16,149 nucleotides of DNA from an uncultured Lachnospiraceae bacterium (GTDB taxonomy: Bacteria; Bacillota; Clostridia; Lachnospirales; Lachnospiraceae). The stretch spans positions 1-16,149 of the forward strand of contig CAKSBI010000044.1 of NCBI GenBank assembly GCA_934437985.1, given 5' to 3'. The notes under the pieces were generated by a model. The model saw only the letters and a list, made by a program, of their open reading frames with translations. It did no database searches and had not been told where the DNA came from. The position numbers were made by a program, and so were the translations under genes. Shown piece by piece: positions 1 through 8,157 of the stretch. The first letter of the stretch is position 1. Each line of letters begins with the position of its first letter.

Positions 1-29
1 TTTCCCCATGTAACCCGCCAACATATCAG

Positions 30-82
30 TTCATTATAATAATATTAAATTTTTGTCTTGACAACTGAGCCATTATAATGAA
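30..82 (+). promoter_or_regulatory. Inverted repeat pair and possible promoter before the GT8 gene
   Basis: TTCATTATAAT at 30-40 is perfectly repeated in inverted orientation at 72-82 (ATTATAATGAA). Between them lies a TTGACA at 58-63. The TATAAT at 74-79 is only 10 bp from that TTGACA, so they do not make a normal promoter; TTGTCT at 53-58 with a 15-bp spacer is the better partner. The paired repeats could be an operator, but the region is very AT-rich and chance similarity is possible. The ribosome binding site GAGGAAAG follows at 95-102. Confidence 0.3.
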
Positions 83-105
83 TACTGGGTTTATGAGGAA
101 AGAAA

Positions 106-946
106 ATGAATATTTTATATTGTGGTGATAGAAACATTGAAAAGGGAATCATTATGTCGGCAATTTCTGTTGGATTACATGCGTTAGATCCATTACATGT
201 GTATATATTGACAATGGACTGGCAAGAAAATGACAGTCATTATGAAATGATTTCTTCATCATGTGTGGACAGAGTAAATTGTTATTTAAAAGACTTGAAT
301 GAGGAAAGCTTTGCAAAAAGGATCATACTTCCAGATAGTTGGAAGAAATTGATTGACGGTGTAAACGTGCAGACAAGATTTACCCCATACTGTATGTTAA
401 GACTATTTGCGGATATGTCAGAAGAATTGCCAGATAAAATATTATATTTGGATGCAGATGTAATCTGCAGAGTTAATCCAAGAGATTTTTATGAAATGGA
501 TATTAGTGACTATGAAGTGGCAGGAGTGCTTGACTATTATGGTTCATGGTTTTTTAGAAAAAGGTGGTATCGGAGAGATTATATCAATTCAGGAGTTATG
601 CTTTTGAATTTGAAAAAGATTAGGGAAAATAAAATGTTCGTAGAATGTCGTAATTTATTTCGTAGAATGTCGTAATTTATGCAGAAATTAAAAGATGTTC
701 ATGCCGGATCAGTCAGCAGTTAATTTGGTCGCAAAAAAGAAAAAACTGTTGCCGCGTCAGTACAATGAGCAACGGAAATTAAAGAATAACACTTGTTTCC
801 AACATTTTACCACAAGCTTTCGATTTTTTCCATGGTTTCATACGGTCACCGTAAAGCCGTGGGAGATTGATAGAGTTCATCAGATTCTTAGAATTTATGA
901 GTACGATGAATTATATAAAATGACAATAACTCTTCAAGATATATAG
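106..946 (+). pseudogene. GT8-family glycosyltransferase, broken by a 22-bp duplication and a stop
   Basis: This is a glycosyltransferase family 8 gene of the LPS/cell-surface glycan type, which transfers sugars from nucleotide-sugar donors at the cytoplasmic side of the envelope. The first part (106-675) starts MNILYCGDRN and carries the metal-binding DxD motif as LDADV (D116, D118) and the conserved INSGVMLLNL block near residue 160. The second part (695-946) carries the rest: PDQSAVN, the YNEQR motif and a FHTVTVKPWEID segment, ending near the usual family C-terminus. The two parts are separated by a perfect 22-bp tandem duplication at 637-680, which shifts the frame. Even with one copy removed, an in-frame TAA remains at 689-691, so at least two lesions are present. 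The start is supported by GAGGAAAG eight bases upstream. The broken coding sequence should give only a truncated protein that lacks the PDQ region. A programmed event is unlikely. Confidence 0.85.
637..680 (+). repeat. Perfect 22-bp tandem duplication inside the GT8 gene
   Basis: Bases 637-658 are repeated exactly at 659-680, each unit running from TTCGTAGAATG to AATTTAT. Because 22 is not a multiple of three, the second copy changes the reading frame and brings in the TAA at 673-675. The perfect identity implies a recent event, such as replication slippage. Confidence 0.95.
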
Positions 947-1124
947 AAAGCGAGCTTATTATAATTGTTACAATTATTGGTAAAACAAGAATTGGAGTAC
1001 ATCTGAAAGGGCATACACTCGCTGAGAGACTAGGTTATATATTTATTTAAACAATAATTTTAAAAACATAAAAAGTTACTATAATCACAGTCAGTAGTGG
1101 CGTTTTTATGAAATTAGAGGAAAA

Positions 1125-1373
1125 ATGATAGCTAAATTATTTGCATTAGTCATATTTTTATTTATGTTTGTCTTGATTATATTGGATAAATACAAAACAG
1201 ATATAGGAGAAAATGCTACTACAATAGGTGCTTCTGCAAATGTTGTTGAAACATCAATGGCAGCAAAGGAAGGTTATCCAATCAGTTGGAAAAAATATTG
1301 TAAGGTATGTGTTCCAGCAACCATTATTGTAATTCTAATTTCGATGGTATGTATTTATCTGCGATACTTATAA
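1125..1373 (+). pseudogene. ArsB/NhaD (SLC13-like) permease relic with large internal deletion
   Basis: This 82-codon frame is open, starts at an ATG behind AGAGGAAAA and ends two bases before the SD of the kinase gene. It reads as the two ends of an ion permease of the ArsB/NhaD group. Residues 1-20 are a first transmembrane helix (KLFALVIFLFMFVLIILDK), and residues 27-82 look like the family C-terminus: an IGASANVV block, KEGYPISWKKY, then a last helix ending in YLRYL. Family members are normally about 400 residues or more, so roughly 350 codons of central helices seem to be missing at a junction near 1190-1206. The join is in frame, so a two-helix membrane peptide may still be made, but it cannot be a transporter. 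The alternative, a genuine small membrane protein, is less likely because both halves match the two ends of one family. The assignment is from remembered family patterns, not a search. Confidence 0.72.
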
Positions 1374-1387
1374 GGAGGAATGATAAT

Positions 1388-1999
1388 ATGGAAAAACAGT
1401 TAATAATTTCTTTGGGACGTGAATTTGGAAGTGGAGGTCATGTGATTGCACAAAAACTTGCTGAAAGATACCAGATTCCGTTATATGATCGTGATTTGCT
1501 CGAAAAGATAGCAAGTGAAAAAAACATAAATTCAGACGATTTTGAGAAATATGATGAAAAACGAAGAAATCCTTTTTTAACAAGAACAGTTCGGGGATAT
1601 AGTAATTCACCTGAAGAAAACATAGCAAGAATGCAGTTTGATTTTATAAAACGTAAGGCTGCTGCAGGAGACTCGTTTGTTATAGTTGGAAGATGTGCAG
1701 AAACTATCCTTAAGGAGAATCCTTATATGATTAGCATATTTGTTCTCGGTGATATGGAACAGAAAATTATCCGTACAATGGAATGCAATAACATTTCAAG
1801 AGATAAAGCAAATAAAATGATTCAACAAAATGATAGAAAAAGAAAAGAATATCATAATTATTATTGCGAGCGTAAGTGGGGGGATTCTAGGAACTACGAT
1901 TTATCTATTAACAGTAGTAAGCTTGGACTTGAAGAAACAACACGTATTGTAATCGAATATATAGATAGTCGATATAATTTGAATTCGCAAGCACTATAA
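1388..1999 (+). CDS. Cytidylate kinase-like family protein
   Basis: A 203-residue P-loop protein of the cytidylate-kinase-like family (AAK_cytidylate_kin-like, Pfam PF13189). The N-terminus MEKQLIISLGREFGSGG contains the glycine-rich nucleotide-binding loop (GREFGSGG, residues 11-18). It is followed by YDRDLLEKIA, the usual LYDRELL-type motif, and by IVGRCAETIL near residue 100. True CMP kinases are cmk genes of about 220 residues; this family is related but its substrate is not established, so no gene symbol is given. The start at 1388 is chosen because AAGGAGGAA lies at 1372-1380, seven bases upstream; the frame is open further upstream but that part overlaps the permease relic. The gene follows the permease relic directly and was probably co-transcribed with it. 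It appears intact. Confidence 0.88.
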   Translation: MEKQLIISLGREFGSGGHVIAQKLAERYQIPLYDRDLLEKIASEKNINSDDFEKYDEKRRNPFLTRTVRGYSNSPEENIARMQFDFIKRKAAAGDSFVIVGRCAETILKENPYMISIFVLGDMEQKIIRTMECNNISRDKANKMIQQNDRKRKEYHNYYCERKWGDSRNYDLSINSSKLGLEETTRIVIEYIDSRYNLNSQAL

Positions 2000-2157
2000 A
2001 TATATAAATATCCCTGCAAAATAACGCCCTTTAATTTTCTTCTCAGTACTTCATGTGCTTCCATCACTTCCAGCACTTGCCTGTAGTAATATGTTTGATT
2101 TTGCCATAATTCATTACTTTATGTCAATATATATTGTAAGTTTTATTAAGTTTTTAC
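1995..2157 (-). repeat. Dispersed promoter/leader repeat, copy 1
   Basis: About 160 bp that closely matches 4780-4933 along its whole length and, more weakly, 9168-9257. It begins over the stop codon of the kinase-like gene. Read on the minus strand it has TTGACA (2122-2127), an 18-bp spacer and CAAAAT (2098-2103), then CATATTAC, ACAGG and AAGTG. A 9-bp insertion, itself a near-duplicate of its neighbour (GTGCTGGAA GTGATGGAA), is absent from copy 2. Further on, a minus-strand frame starting ATG GAA runs antisense into the kinase gene, so whatever gene this leader once served is no longer there. Confidence 0.8.
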
Positions 2158-2194
2158 AGTTATTTGCTGAAATATACATTTCCAGCAACAGATA

Positions 2195-2244
2195 TAAAAA
2201 TAATTCACAGTAAATCATTAACTGTTTACTGTGAATTATTTTTA
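2195..2244. terminator. Bidirectional terminator, perfect 20-bp stem
   Basis: Bases 2195-2214 and 2225-2244 are perfect inverted repeats around a 10-base loop (TCATTAACTG). The arms end in A5 and T5 runs, so on either strand the hairpin is followed by a U tract. It sits between two convergent units, the plus-strand kinase-like gene and the minus-strand Big_2 gene, as expected of a shared terminator. The rest of the 2000-2329 gap holds repeat copy 1 and otherwise nothing recognisable. Confidence 0.85.
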
Positions 2245-2329
2245 CGTTAAATATTATTCCTCTAAAAACTGACCATACCTACAGCATACACTTTCTATAG
2301 CGGACAACTATACTGTTTCCTGTCTTGAA

Positions 2330-3268
2330 TTATCTGATTATTTCTACCTTTTGCACCGTAGGATATCGTGGGTGTGAATATCGTCCATTATCAAGCCAGA
2401 GACATATCTCATCTCCCACCTTTAAATCATCATATGAGACCTCTTTGTCACCAACATAGAATTTCATCTTGTCGGCACCCATAATATCCTCCCAGTTTTG
2501 ACTGTAAATATATCCATATTCATCTTGATATTTGAATTCATTGCCATTCTTCTCTGTAACAATATACGTAAATTTCTTTGTTTTTATCCATGGATGTCTT
2601 TGCCTTATTACAACACCATCAATGTTGGTAAAACCAAAAGAATATAACATAATTCCATGCGATTTAATTTCAATGTAATCACCTATTTCTATAGAGTTCC
2701 ATGTTGCCGGTTCTTCTTTATGTGTTATTGAATTTATAATCGTTACAGGTACTTGTTTTTCTTCCCATGCGGCTTTCGAAAGGGCTGTTAAGTAGCAGTA
2801 TGAAATATTGTCTGACAGATATATAGAATCATCTACAATATCGCATACATAATAATAGCTTCTTCTTATAGGCTCCGGCGTGGATACAGGTGTCTGCGAT
2901 GGTACAGGTGTTCCCATGGCTTCAGGAAGAGGCGCTTGTGTTGTGATCAGTTCCTGCACTTTATTTTCAGGATTTTTTCGGACAACTACCTTTATACTTT
3001 TGTGCACCTTACCTGATTTCATTGTTATCTTTGCCTTACCGGGCTTATTTCCTTTGATAACTCCTTTTTTGCTGACCTTAACAATCTTCGTATTAGATGA
3101 TTTCCATTTGACGTTGCGCATCTTCTTTGGAGCAGCCAGCTTAGCTCTGCCGTTAACACTGATTTCTATAGTATTTACCTTCATATCTGCTTTCGCATTA
3201 GCAGAAAACATATCAATACTTAAACAAAATACAAACGCTAATAGCATACAAACCAATATTTTTTTCAT
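2330..3268 (-). CDS. Secreted protein with bacterial Ig-like (Big_2) domain
   Basis: A 312-residue exported protein. It starts MKKILVCMLLAFVFCLSID, a standard signal peptide with a probable cleavage site after SANAKA. Residues about 30-97 form a Big_2-type Ig fold, seen in the pattern WKSSNTKIVKVSKKGVIKG followed by KPGKAKITM. A threonine/proline-rich linker (about 105-135) leads to a C-terminal region of some 175 residues that I do not recognise; it is rich in aromatic and charged residues and looks like beta structure (for example VGDEICLWLDNGRY near the end). The start at 3268 is supported by AAGGGAG six bases upstream; the frame is open further upstream but that part overlaps the protease. 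It lies 31 bp after the decayed protease gene on the same strand, so the two were probably co-transcribed. No sortase motif is seen. Role unknown; surface binding is only a guess from the Big_2 domain. Confidence 0.82.
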   Translation of the reverse strand: MKKILVCMLLAFVFCLSIDMFSANAKADMKVNTIEISVNGRAKLAAPKKMRNVKWKSSNTKIVKVSKKGVIKGNKPGKAKITMKSGKVHKSIKVVVRKNPENKVQELITTQAPLPEAMGTPVPSQTPVSTPEPIRRSYYYVCDIVDDSIYLSDNISYCYLTALSKAAWEEKQVPVTIINSITHKEEPATWNSIEIGDYIEIKSHGIMLYSFGFTNIDGVVIRQRHPWIKTKKFTYIVTEKNGNEFKYQDEYGYIYSQNWEDIMGADKMKFYVGDKEVSYDDLKVGDEICLWLDNGRYSHPRYPTVQKVEIIR

Positions 3269-3299
3269 AACATACTCCCTTCTTGAACAATACAATAAG

Positions 3300-3985
3300 T
3301 TAATCAAAATATCCTTTATCATTCAACCAACTTGTAAGCCCCGTTTCTAACTGTCTTCCAAATGTAGCTTCCCCATTTCCTCCATGAAGAATTCCTATAG
3401 CATAACCACCTTGTGTAAAAATCGGAGAACCACTTTGTCCATGCGAAGAATCCAAAGAAGTCTCTATTGTGCAATAATACTTATCTGTCACATAACCCGA
3501 ACAGTAAACCATGTTGTTATTAAAACCCGATGGGTATCCATAAGATTCTGTTAAATCAGCCGTAGCACATACTGGCATTGTATACCTTTTATGCGCTTCT
3601 ACAATCACTCTATCATCACTACCAATAATAGTTGGTCTCTCACTCTCATCATTCTCGCTATTATAACTTATAATTTTATTTATTATATGTCCTTTCCTAA
3701 GTATATCAATATTACCAAATAATAATTTTGTCGGATATTTAGGTTTTCTATGTATAATGCCACACTTTTTTGGTTAATAATGACATCTATATCTGTACCT
3801 GTGTATATATCAGTAGTATTCTTATCAATATCATAATATGCAATAAATGTTTCCTTTTCATCAATATATTTTTTTATGTTATTTGAATGTATTTCTTTAA
3901 CCATCGCATTGCAATTACTGTTATTTACATAAATCATACATAAACTTAAACATAATATTGTACAAACAAATATCAATTTTTTCAT
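3300..3985 (-). pseudogene. V8/trypsin-like serine protease, frameshifted and lacking catalytic His and Asp
   Basis: The 5' part (3985 to about 3768) encodes a signal peptide (MKKLIFVCTILCLSLCMIYV) and a propeptide-like stretch, with GAGGAGG eight bases before the ATG. Its own frame ends at a stop at 3683-3685. From an A6 run near 3768 another frame takes over and stays open to 3300. That frame carries the GSDDRV motif that opens mature V8-like proteases, then SYGYPSGF, then HGQSGSPIF with the catalytic serine, then GILHGG. One extra A in the run would join the frames. In addition, only about 50 residues separate GSDDRV from the catalytic serine, where the family has well over 100; the regions that normally carry TAAHC (histidine) and the aspartate are absent. 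The gene therefore seems to have lost function twice. A sequencing error could explain the frameshift but not the missing middle. Confidence 0.8.
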
Positions 3986-4131
3986 AACATTAACCTCCTC
4001 ATCTCATTTTACAATAACTCCATTTACATGTCTTTTTGATAGTTCACGCTGCCCCATAATAAATTGCTTTTTCATCAATTTATCAACTTATTCTGTCTTC
4101 TTGGCTCCCCCTTTCACTCCTATAATCTCTC

Positions 4132-4177
4132 GGAATCTTTAAGCCTGTAAAATTAAAGCTTTTCAATTCCTTTTTTT
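4132..4177 (+). terminator. Hairpin plus U tract at the left end of the IS relic
   Basis: GGAAT (4132-4136) pairs with ATTCC (4166-4170) and AAGC (4141-4144) with GCTT (4158-4161), with an unpaired 4x4 internal loop between, followed by seven T. The copy at 16085-16123 has the same shape with two more pairs next to GGAAT and one more G-C pair at the top of the stem. Such a hairpin could stop outside transcription from entering the transposase gene. Confidence 0.6.
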
Positions 4178-4233
4178 ATTAAACCCCCCCACTTTTTTGT
4201 CAAAAAACACTTGACAAATCCTTCGAAAAATGC

Positions 4234-4246
4234 GGCGCTTCGCGCC
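4234..4246. other. Small GC-rich hairpin in the IS relic
   Basis: GGCGC TTC GCGCC forms a perfect 5-bp stem in otherwise AT-rich DNA, just upstream of the transposase fragments. It may have restrained translation or transcription of the transposase, but it is short. Confidence 0.35.
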
Positions 4247-4779
4247 TATTGATTAATAAGAACCGTCGCTCGCGGCAACAGATATTTTTCGATTGGAGGC
4301 GATTTTATTGTTGCCTGTTAACTGCGACAGTCATACTGACTACCAAAACTTTGTTGTTACTAATCTTCGTAAATATTATCCTAACCCTGATTCCATTACT
4401 CGTTCTACATGGGATATCATTGAGCGCTTTTAGAATCTTGACCTTCCTGCTGTCTTTGGATTTTAAAGTTACTTCTCTGATTAAGTGGTCTGCGCAACTA
4501 AAAATTAACCCTTTTTATGGCATGCTTAGCGGATTTGAAGTTGGTGATGTTTCACCATACTGATGCATGGGATTTGCCTTACGAATCCGTCCTGAGAAAG
4601 CTTATTTCAAAAACGGAATAATCCTTTTGCTATTATACACCCTTTTAGGCGTAGAAATCGTTATGTCTGTTTCTCATGTCTATTTTTATTGGTTTCAGAT
4701 AATATTCACTTTTCAATGTTCATTTAGCTGCGCTGAATATAATCACTCAAGATTCCGGGAGATCATTTGTCATTATATT

Positions 4780-4933
4780 TATAAATATATAAATATCCCT
4801 GCAAAATAACGCCCTTTAACTTTCTTCTCGGCACTACATGTACTTCCATCACTTGCCTGTAGTAATATGTTTGATGTTACCATAATTCATTATTTTATGT
4901 CAATATATGTTGATTGTTTTATTAAATTTTTAC
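4780..4933 (-). repeat. Dispersed promoter/leader repeat, copy 2
   Basis: About 154 bp nearly identical to copy 1 (1995-2157) apart from a 9-bp gap and scattered changes. On the minus strand it follows the ABC ATPase stop codon directly and shows TTGACA (4898-4903), an 18-bp spacer and TAACAT (4874-4879), then CATATTAC, ACAGG and AAGTGATGGAA. A short frame ATG GAA GTA CAT ... continues for 28 codons and dies in the IS relic. It looks like the promoter of a further operon copy whose body has been replaced by the relic. Confidence 0.8.
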
Positions 4934-5589
4934 TTTATTATCCTGCCGTCAGCTATCTCTATTATCCTGCCACACTGACCGGCAACTTCCTTATCATGGG
5001 TAACGATCACCAGCGTTTGCTTATACTCTGATGAGCACTTCAGTAATAAATCAAGTATCTCCTGTGATGTTGCCTGATCAAGATTGCCTGTCGGCTCATC
5101 CGCAAGTATAACGCTAGGCCTGTGTATCATGGCCCGTCCAATTGCTACCCTCTGCTTCTGTCCGCCTGACAACTGGTTTGGAAAACTTCCAAGCCTTTCT
5201 TCCAGCCCCAGTTTTGCAGCCAGTTCATTGAAATAGTCCATATCAGGATCTTTTCCTGCAATAATAAGCGGTAGTAGTATATTCTCCTTTACCGTTAATA
5301 TTGGTATCAGGTGAAAGAACTGAAAAATAAAGCCAATTTTATTCAGCCGGTACTCAGACAGCTGTTTTTCCTTATATCCCACTATGTTTTCTCCATCTAC
5401 ATACACTTCACCGGATGTCGGATAATCCATACCTCCAATTATATTAAGAAGTGTCGATTTTCCAGACCCCGACTTGCCAATCACCGCAACACATTCTCCA
5501 TTTTCTATAGTTTCTGTTACGCCTCTTAATGCATTAACCTGTGCTTCCCCACTATTATAAATCTTTGTCAGTTCTTTAATCTCAATCAT
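4930..5589 (-). CDS. ABC transporter ATP-binding protein (MacB/LolD type)
   Basis: A 219-residue ATPase that powers the FtsX-type permease encoded just upstream. All family motifs are present: Walker [10 protein letters not shown] (residues 38-46), Q-loop FQFFHL (89-94), signature LSGGQ (140-144), Walker B VILADEP with D-loop GNLD (160-171) and the H-loop histidine in VTHD (198). The start is uncertain. ATG at 5587-5589 gives an 8-nt overlap with the permease stop and lies ten bases after AAAGGAG; a GTG at 5593-5595 lies four bases after it. I prefer the ATG because homologues typically begin MIEIK. Translation is likely coupled to the permease. The gene ends inside repeat copy 2. Its last 61 nt before the final codons are repeated exactly at 9316-9376. 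Substrate is unknown; relatives export peptides, act on lipoproteins or give resistance to cell-wall antibiotics. Confidence 0.93.
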   Translation of the reverse strand: MIEIKELTKIYNSGEAQVNALRGVTETIENGECVAVIGKSGSGKSTLLNIIGGMDYPTSGEVYVDGENIVGYKEKQLSEYRLNKIGFIFQFFHLIPILTVKENILLPLIIAGKDPDMDYFNELAAKLGLEERLGSFPNQLSGGQKQRVAIGRAMIHRPSVILADEPTGNLDQATSQEILDLLLKCSSEYKQTLVIVTHDKEVAGQCGRIIEIADGRIIK

Positions 5590-8149
5590 TGGCACTTATC
5601 TCCTTTACAATACCTGTCTTTGCCACATTTCCTGTTGCATACAATGCTACCGCCATACTTACAACTATTGCGCTGCAGAATCCGACCCACATATAGTCCC
5701 ACGGCAATACAAATCTGATTTTTGTTGCACCTGATAACAGCATAAGTAACCGTTCAAGCAGCACTGCCGATATTGCTGCCCCAAGTATTCCTCCAATTAT
5801 CCCATATAAGGCATGTTCCCACAGTACACTCTTACGTATCTGCCATCTTTTCATTCCGATTGCCATAAGCACTGCCATTTCCTTTTCTCTGGCATTAAGG
5901 CTGCCCCTCACCACATTATATATATGAAGCATGCTTACAAGCACTACAAATAAAAATGCAAGACGTAACATAACTTTTGTTGTCATACCGGAATCATGTG
6001 ATGCTGCATATTTTTTTACATCATCAAGGAAAGAACTGAAATATGACGAATGATTTTTAAGCCAGACCCCTACCTCGGTTTCTTTTCCACGCTTTGCATT
6101 AATATATAAAATCTGGCTTTGCGCATTAAACTGCTTCCTTACTGCATCCTCAGGCAGCAGAATAATAATGTACACATAATTATCCTCCCTGCAAAATAGC
6201 TTATATCCGGCTCTGCCACACAATTCAACTTCCCCACCCTGATATGTCTGTCTATTACCATTCCCATAATCCACATCATAATCGTTGTAAGTCATTACTG
6301 TGCCCGATGCATCTATATTAAGCAGATTCTCCTTAACCCTGCTGCCATCCTCATCTGTTGTTATGATTGTATCTGATAACAGGGCTTTCCCAGACTCCAC
6401 CCACTCTTCATATGACAGCTCTTCCCCATCAAACCACTCAACATATTTTTCGTATTCTTCCTTATTGATACCTACCACTTCCAGGAGCCATTGTTCCCGG
6501 TTAAATATCTCATCCGCAGTAAATCCCGAATAATTATCATTATAATGGTCTTTAAACTTAGTATTCTTCTGTCTGGGTGATATATTAAACTCTGCCATTG
6601 TGGATGATGCTGTGTATTTTTCTGTAGTATTGGGAATACTGTCGATGAACTCCTTTGGTAAAGCTTCCTCTCCGTCCTTAAATACCACATACTGGCTTTC
6701 AGTGAGCATTGTTACGTCATTAACAACCTCGTCACTGCCCAGCACTTCTATGAAACTGCTGAAGGTTACGAAAAACAGTGTGACAACTGCCAGGGCAAGC
6801 ACTATACTGATGGATTTGCCTTTATTTCTAAGCAGACTCCTCCTGCCTATCAGAAAGCTTGCAGATGGTATATGCCTGCTGTCTATATGCTTTCTCTTTC
6901 TCCTCACCTCTTTTTCCTTACCTCCATTAAGCAGTTCTACCGGTGACACACCTTTCATAAGCATTACCATTGTAAGAATAACAACTACTGCTACGATTAT
7001 CCCTACATAAAAAGCAGACAGAAGTATCAGTGTATACGATACCTTTACCTCAAGCTCGGCAAGCTCCGTAATCCTCATAAACTGAATCAGCTGCTGTATC
7101 AGGAACTCACCCACACCTGTCAATATGATGTTAAGCAGCAAAGCAGTGCCAAACAGGATTCCGCTTTCCACCAGACCGGCAAGCAGTATTTTACCCACAG
7201 AAACTCCGCACACTCTTAACAGGCCGATCTCTTCCCTTCTTCCTCCAACAAGTATGCCGTATATATTCCATATGACCATCGCTGCCACAATAAGGATAAA
7301 TATAACTATTATCTGCATAATATATATTACAGCCTGGCTTGATTCATCTGACGGGCCATCCTCAATCTGGTGCAGCAGTGATGAATTACATATCAGCCGG
7401 TAAGCTCCGAGGTCATCAATATCATCTGTTATCCTGTTACCATCCCACTTAATCCGGTCTTCCGTAATATTCATAGTCTCTGCCAGCTTAGCTATCACGT
7501 CATGGTAACCCATACCCTGACTGATAGTGACATATGCATTGGCCACATCCGCAGCCTGTTCACAAAATGTGTACGCCTTATAATGCGAATCATCTCCCTG
7601 TGACGCATTAAAGTCATCACATACCCCGACTATTGTATATGTATATGCTTCTCCGGCGCCGTTAACGAGGCTTATCTCTTTTCCACCGGCATCCGTCCTG
7701 AATGCATAGTCCCCTGAAAGCTCAATTCCTGCAGATATGATTATCTCATTGTCTCTCTCCGGCAGCCGCCCAAATATTAATCTGGTATAATTAAGTTCGT
7801 AGCCTGTCCTGTCCATACAGAATAAGTCTACTTTCTGGTCGGATTCGCAGTTCTGTCCATCATATTTTCCCACAGAGACAGTGTCTATCAGCCCCTCATA
7901 ACCTATGCTCTCTATGTCATCAGCCTTTTTTAATGTTTCACATTCTTCTTTTGTAACATCTTTTATAAACAAATGATAAGCTCCATAATTTTCCATTGCA
8001 TCTTCAAGCATCATTTCTTTATATGACCTGTACATTCCCATCATATCTATAAGAAGTGATAGTGATATGAACATAGCAAGAAATAATACAATACATTTCT
8101 TTTTATTCCGAATTATCTGTCTAACAGCGTAAAACACACTAAAATGCAT
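5582..8149 (-). CDS. ABC transporter permease, two FtsX modules
   Basis: An 855-residue membrane protein built of two FtsX-type halves. The first has helix 1 at about residues 19-36, an extracytoplasmic domain up to about 270, then three helices (about 274-300, 322-350, 372-398). The second starts at RRSLLRNKGKS with a helix (about 447-465), a second external domain, and three helices at the C-terminus. Each half has the cytoplasmic FtsX loop: RREEIGLLRVCGVS near 305 and NAREKEMAVLMAIGM near 750. The ATG at 8149 is chosen, 13 bases after AAGGAGG; a TTG at 8161 is open but only one base from that site. The gene starts just after the lipoprotein stop (8158-8160) and overlaps the ATPase start, so the three form one operon. 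It probably moves or presents a substrate at the outer face of the membrane rather than importing small solutes. It appears intact. Confidence 0.9.
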   Translation of the reverse strand: MHFSVFYAVRQIIRNKKKCIVLFLAMFISLSLLIDMMGMYRSYKEMMLEDAMENYGAYHLFIKDVTKEECETLKKADDIESIGYEGLIDTVSVGKYDGQNCESDQKVDLFCMDRTGYELNYTRLIFGRLPERDNEIIISAGIELSGDYAFRTDAGGKEISLVNGAGEAYTYTIVGVCDDFNASQGDDSHYKAYTFCEQAADVANAYVTISQGMGYHDVIAKLAETMNITEDRIKWDGNRITDDIDDLGAYRLICNSSLLHQIEDGPSDESSQAVIYIMQIIVIFILIVAAMVIWNIYGILVGGRREEIGLLRVCGVSVGKILLAGLVESGILFGTALLLNIILTGVGEFLIQQLIQFMRITELAELEVKVSYTLILLSAFYVGIIVAVVVILTMVMLMKGVSPVELLNGGKEKEVRRKRKHIDSRHIPSASFLIGRRSLLRNKGKSISIVLALAVVTLFFVTFSSFIEVLGSDEVVNDVTMLTESQYVVFKDGEEALPKEFIDSIPNTTEKYTASSTMAEFNISPRQKNTKFKDHYNDNYSGFTADEIFNREQWLLEVVGINKEEYEKYVEWFDGEELSYEEWVESGKALLSDTIITTDEDGSRVKENLLNIDASGTVMTYNDYDVDYGNGNRQTYQGGEVELCGRAGYKLFCREDNYVYIIILLPEDAVRKQFNAQSQILYINAKRGKETEVGVWLKNHSSYFSSFLDDVKKYAASHDSGMTTKVMLRLAFLFVVLVSMLHIYNVVRGSLNAREKEMAVLMAIGMKRWQIRKSVLWEHALYGIIGGILGAAISAVLLERLLMLLSGATKIRFVLPWDYMWVGFCSAIVVSMAVALYATGNVAKTGIVKEISAND

Positions 8150-8157
8150 AATAATAC

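Larger units (their letters stand above)
4122..4779 (+). mobile_element. Degenerate insertion-sequence relic with transposase N-terminal fragments
   Basis: The left flank (4122-4199) matches 16075-16149, so it is a dispersed element end. Inside, fragments of a transposase-like protein can be read in different frames. At 4314-4430 the frame gives YQNFVVTNLRKYYPNPDSI and TWDIIERF and then a stop. At about 4450-4560 another frame gives LIKWSAQLKINPFYGMLSGF followed by EVGDV, which resembles the N-terminal part of DDE transposases common in Clostridia that continue with a PGVGTFYDF-like motif; here that motif is lost. No catalytic domain is visible. From about 4565 to 4779 I can assign nothing. 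The family of the element is not determined. The relic lies where a gene served by repeat copy 2 would be expected. Confidence 0.6.

Noticed and set aside
58..79. TTGACA plus TATAAT as a consensus promoter
   Set aside because: The spacer is only 10 bp, too short for a sigma-A type promoter.
947..1124. Short open stretch ending HTLAERLGYIFI between the GT8 and permease relics
   Set aside because: About 37 codons without a start signal and with no recognisable family; kept as unassigned spacer.
1894..2076. 60-codon minus-strand frame over the kinase gene end
   Set aside because: The part beyond the repeat is antisense to an intact gene; only the repeat portion is discussed as a possible leader frame.
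4249..4809. Two consecutive plus-strand frames (104 and 80 codons) that could be called small membrane proteins
   Set aside because: They lack ATG with a ribosome binding site at the first start, and the first is a frame-switched piece of a transposase relic, with matching text in a neighbouring frame.
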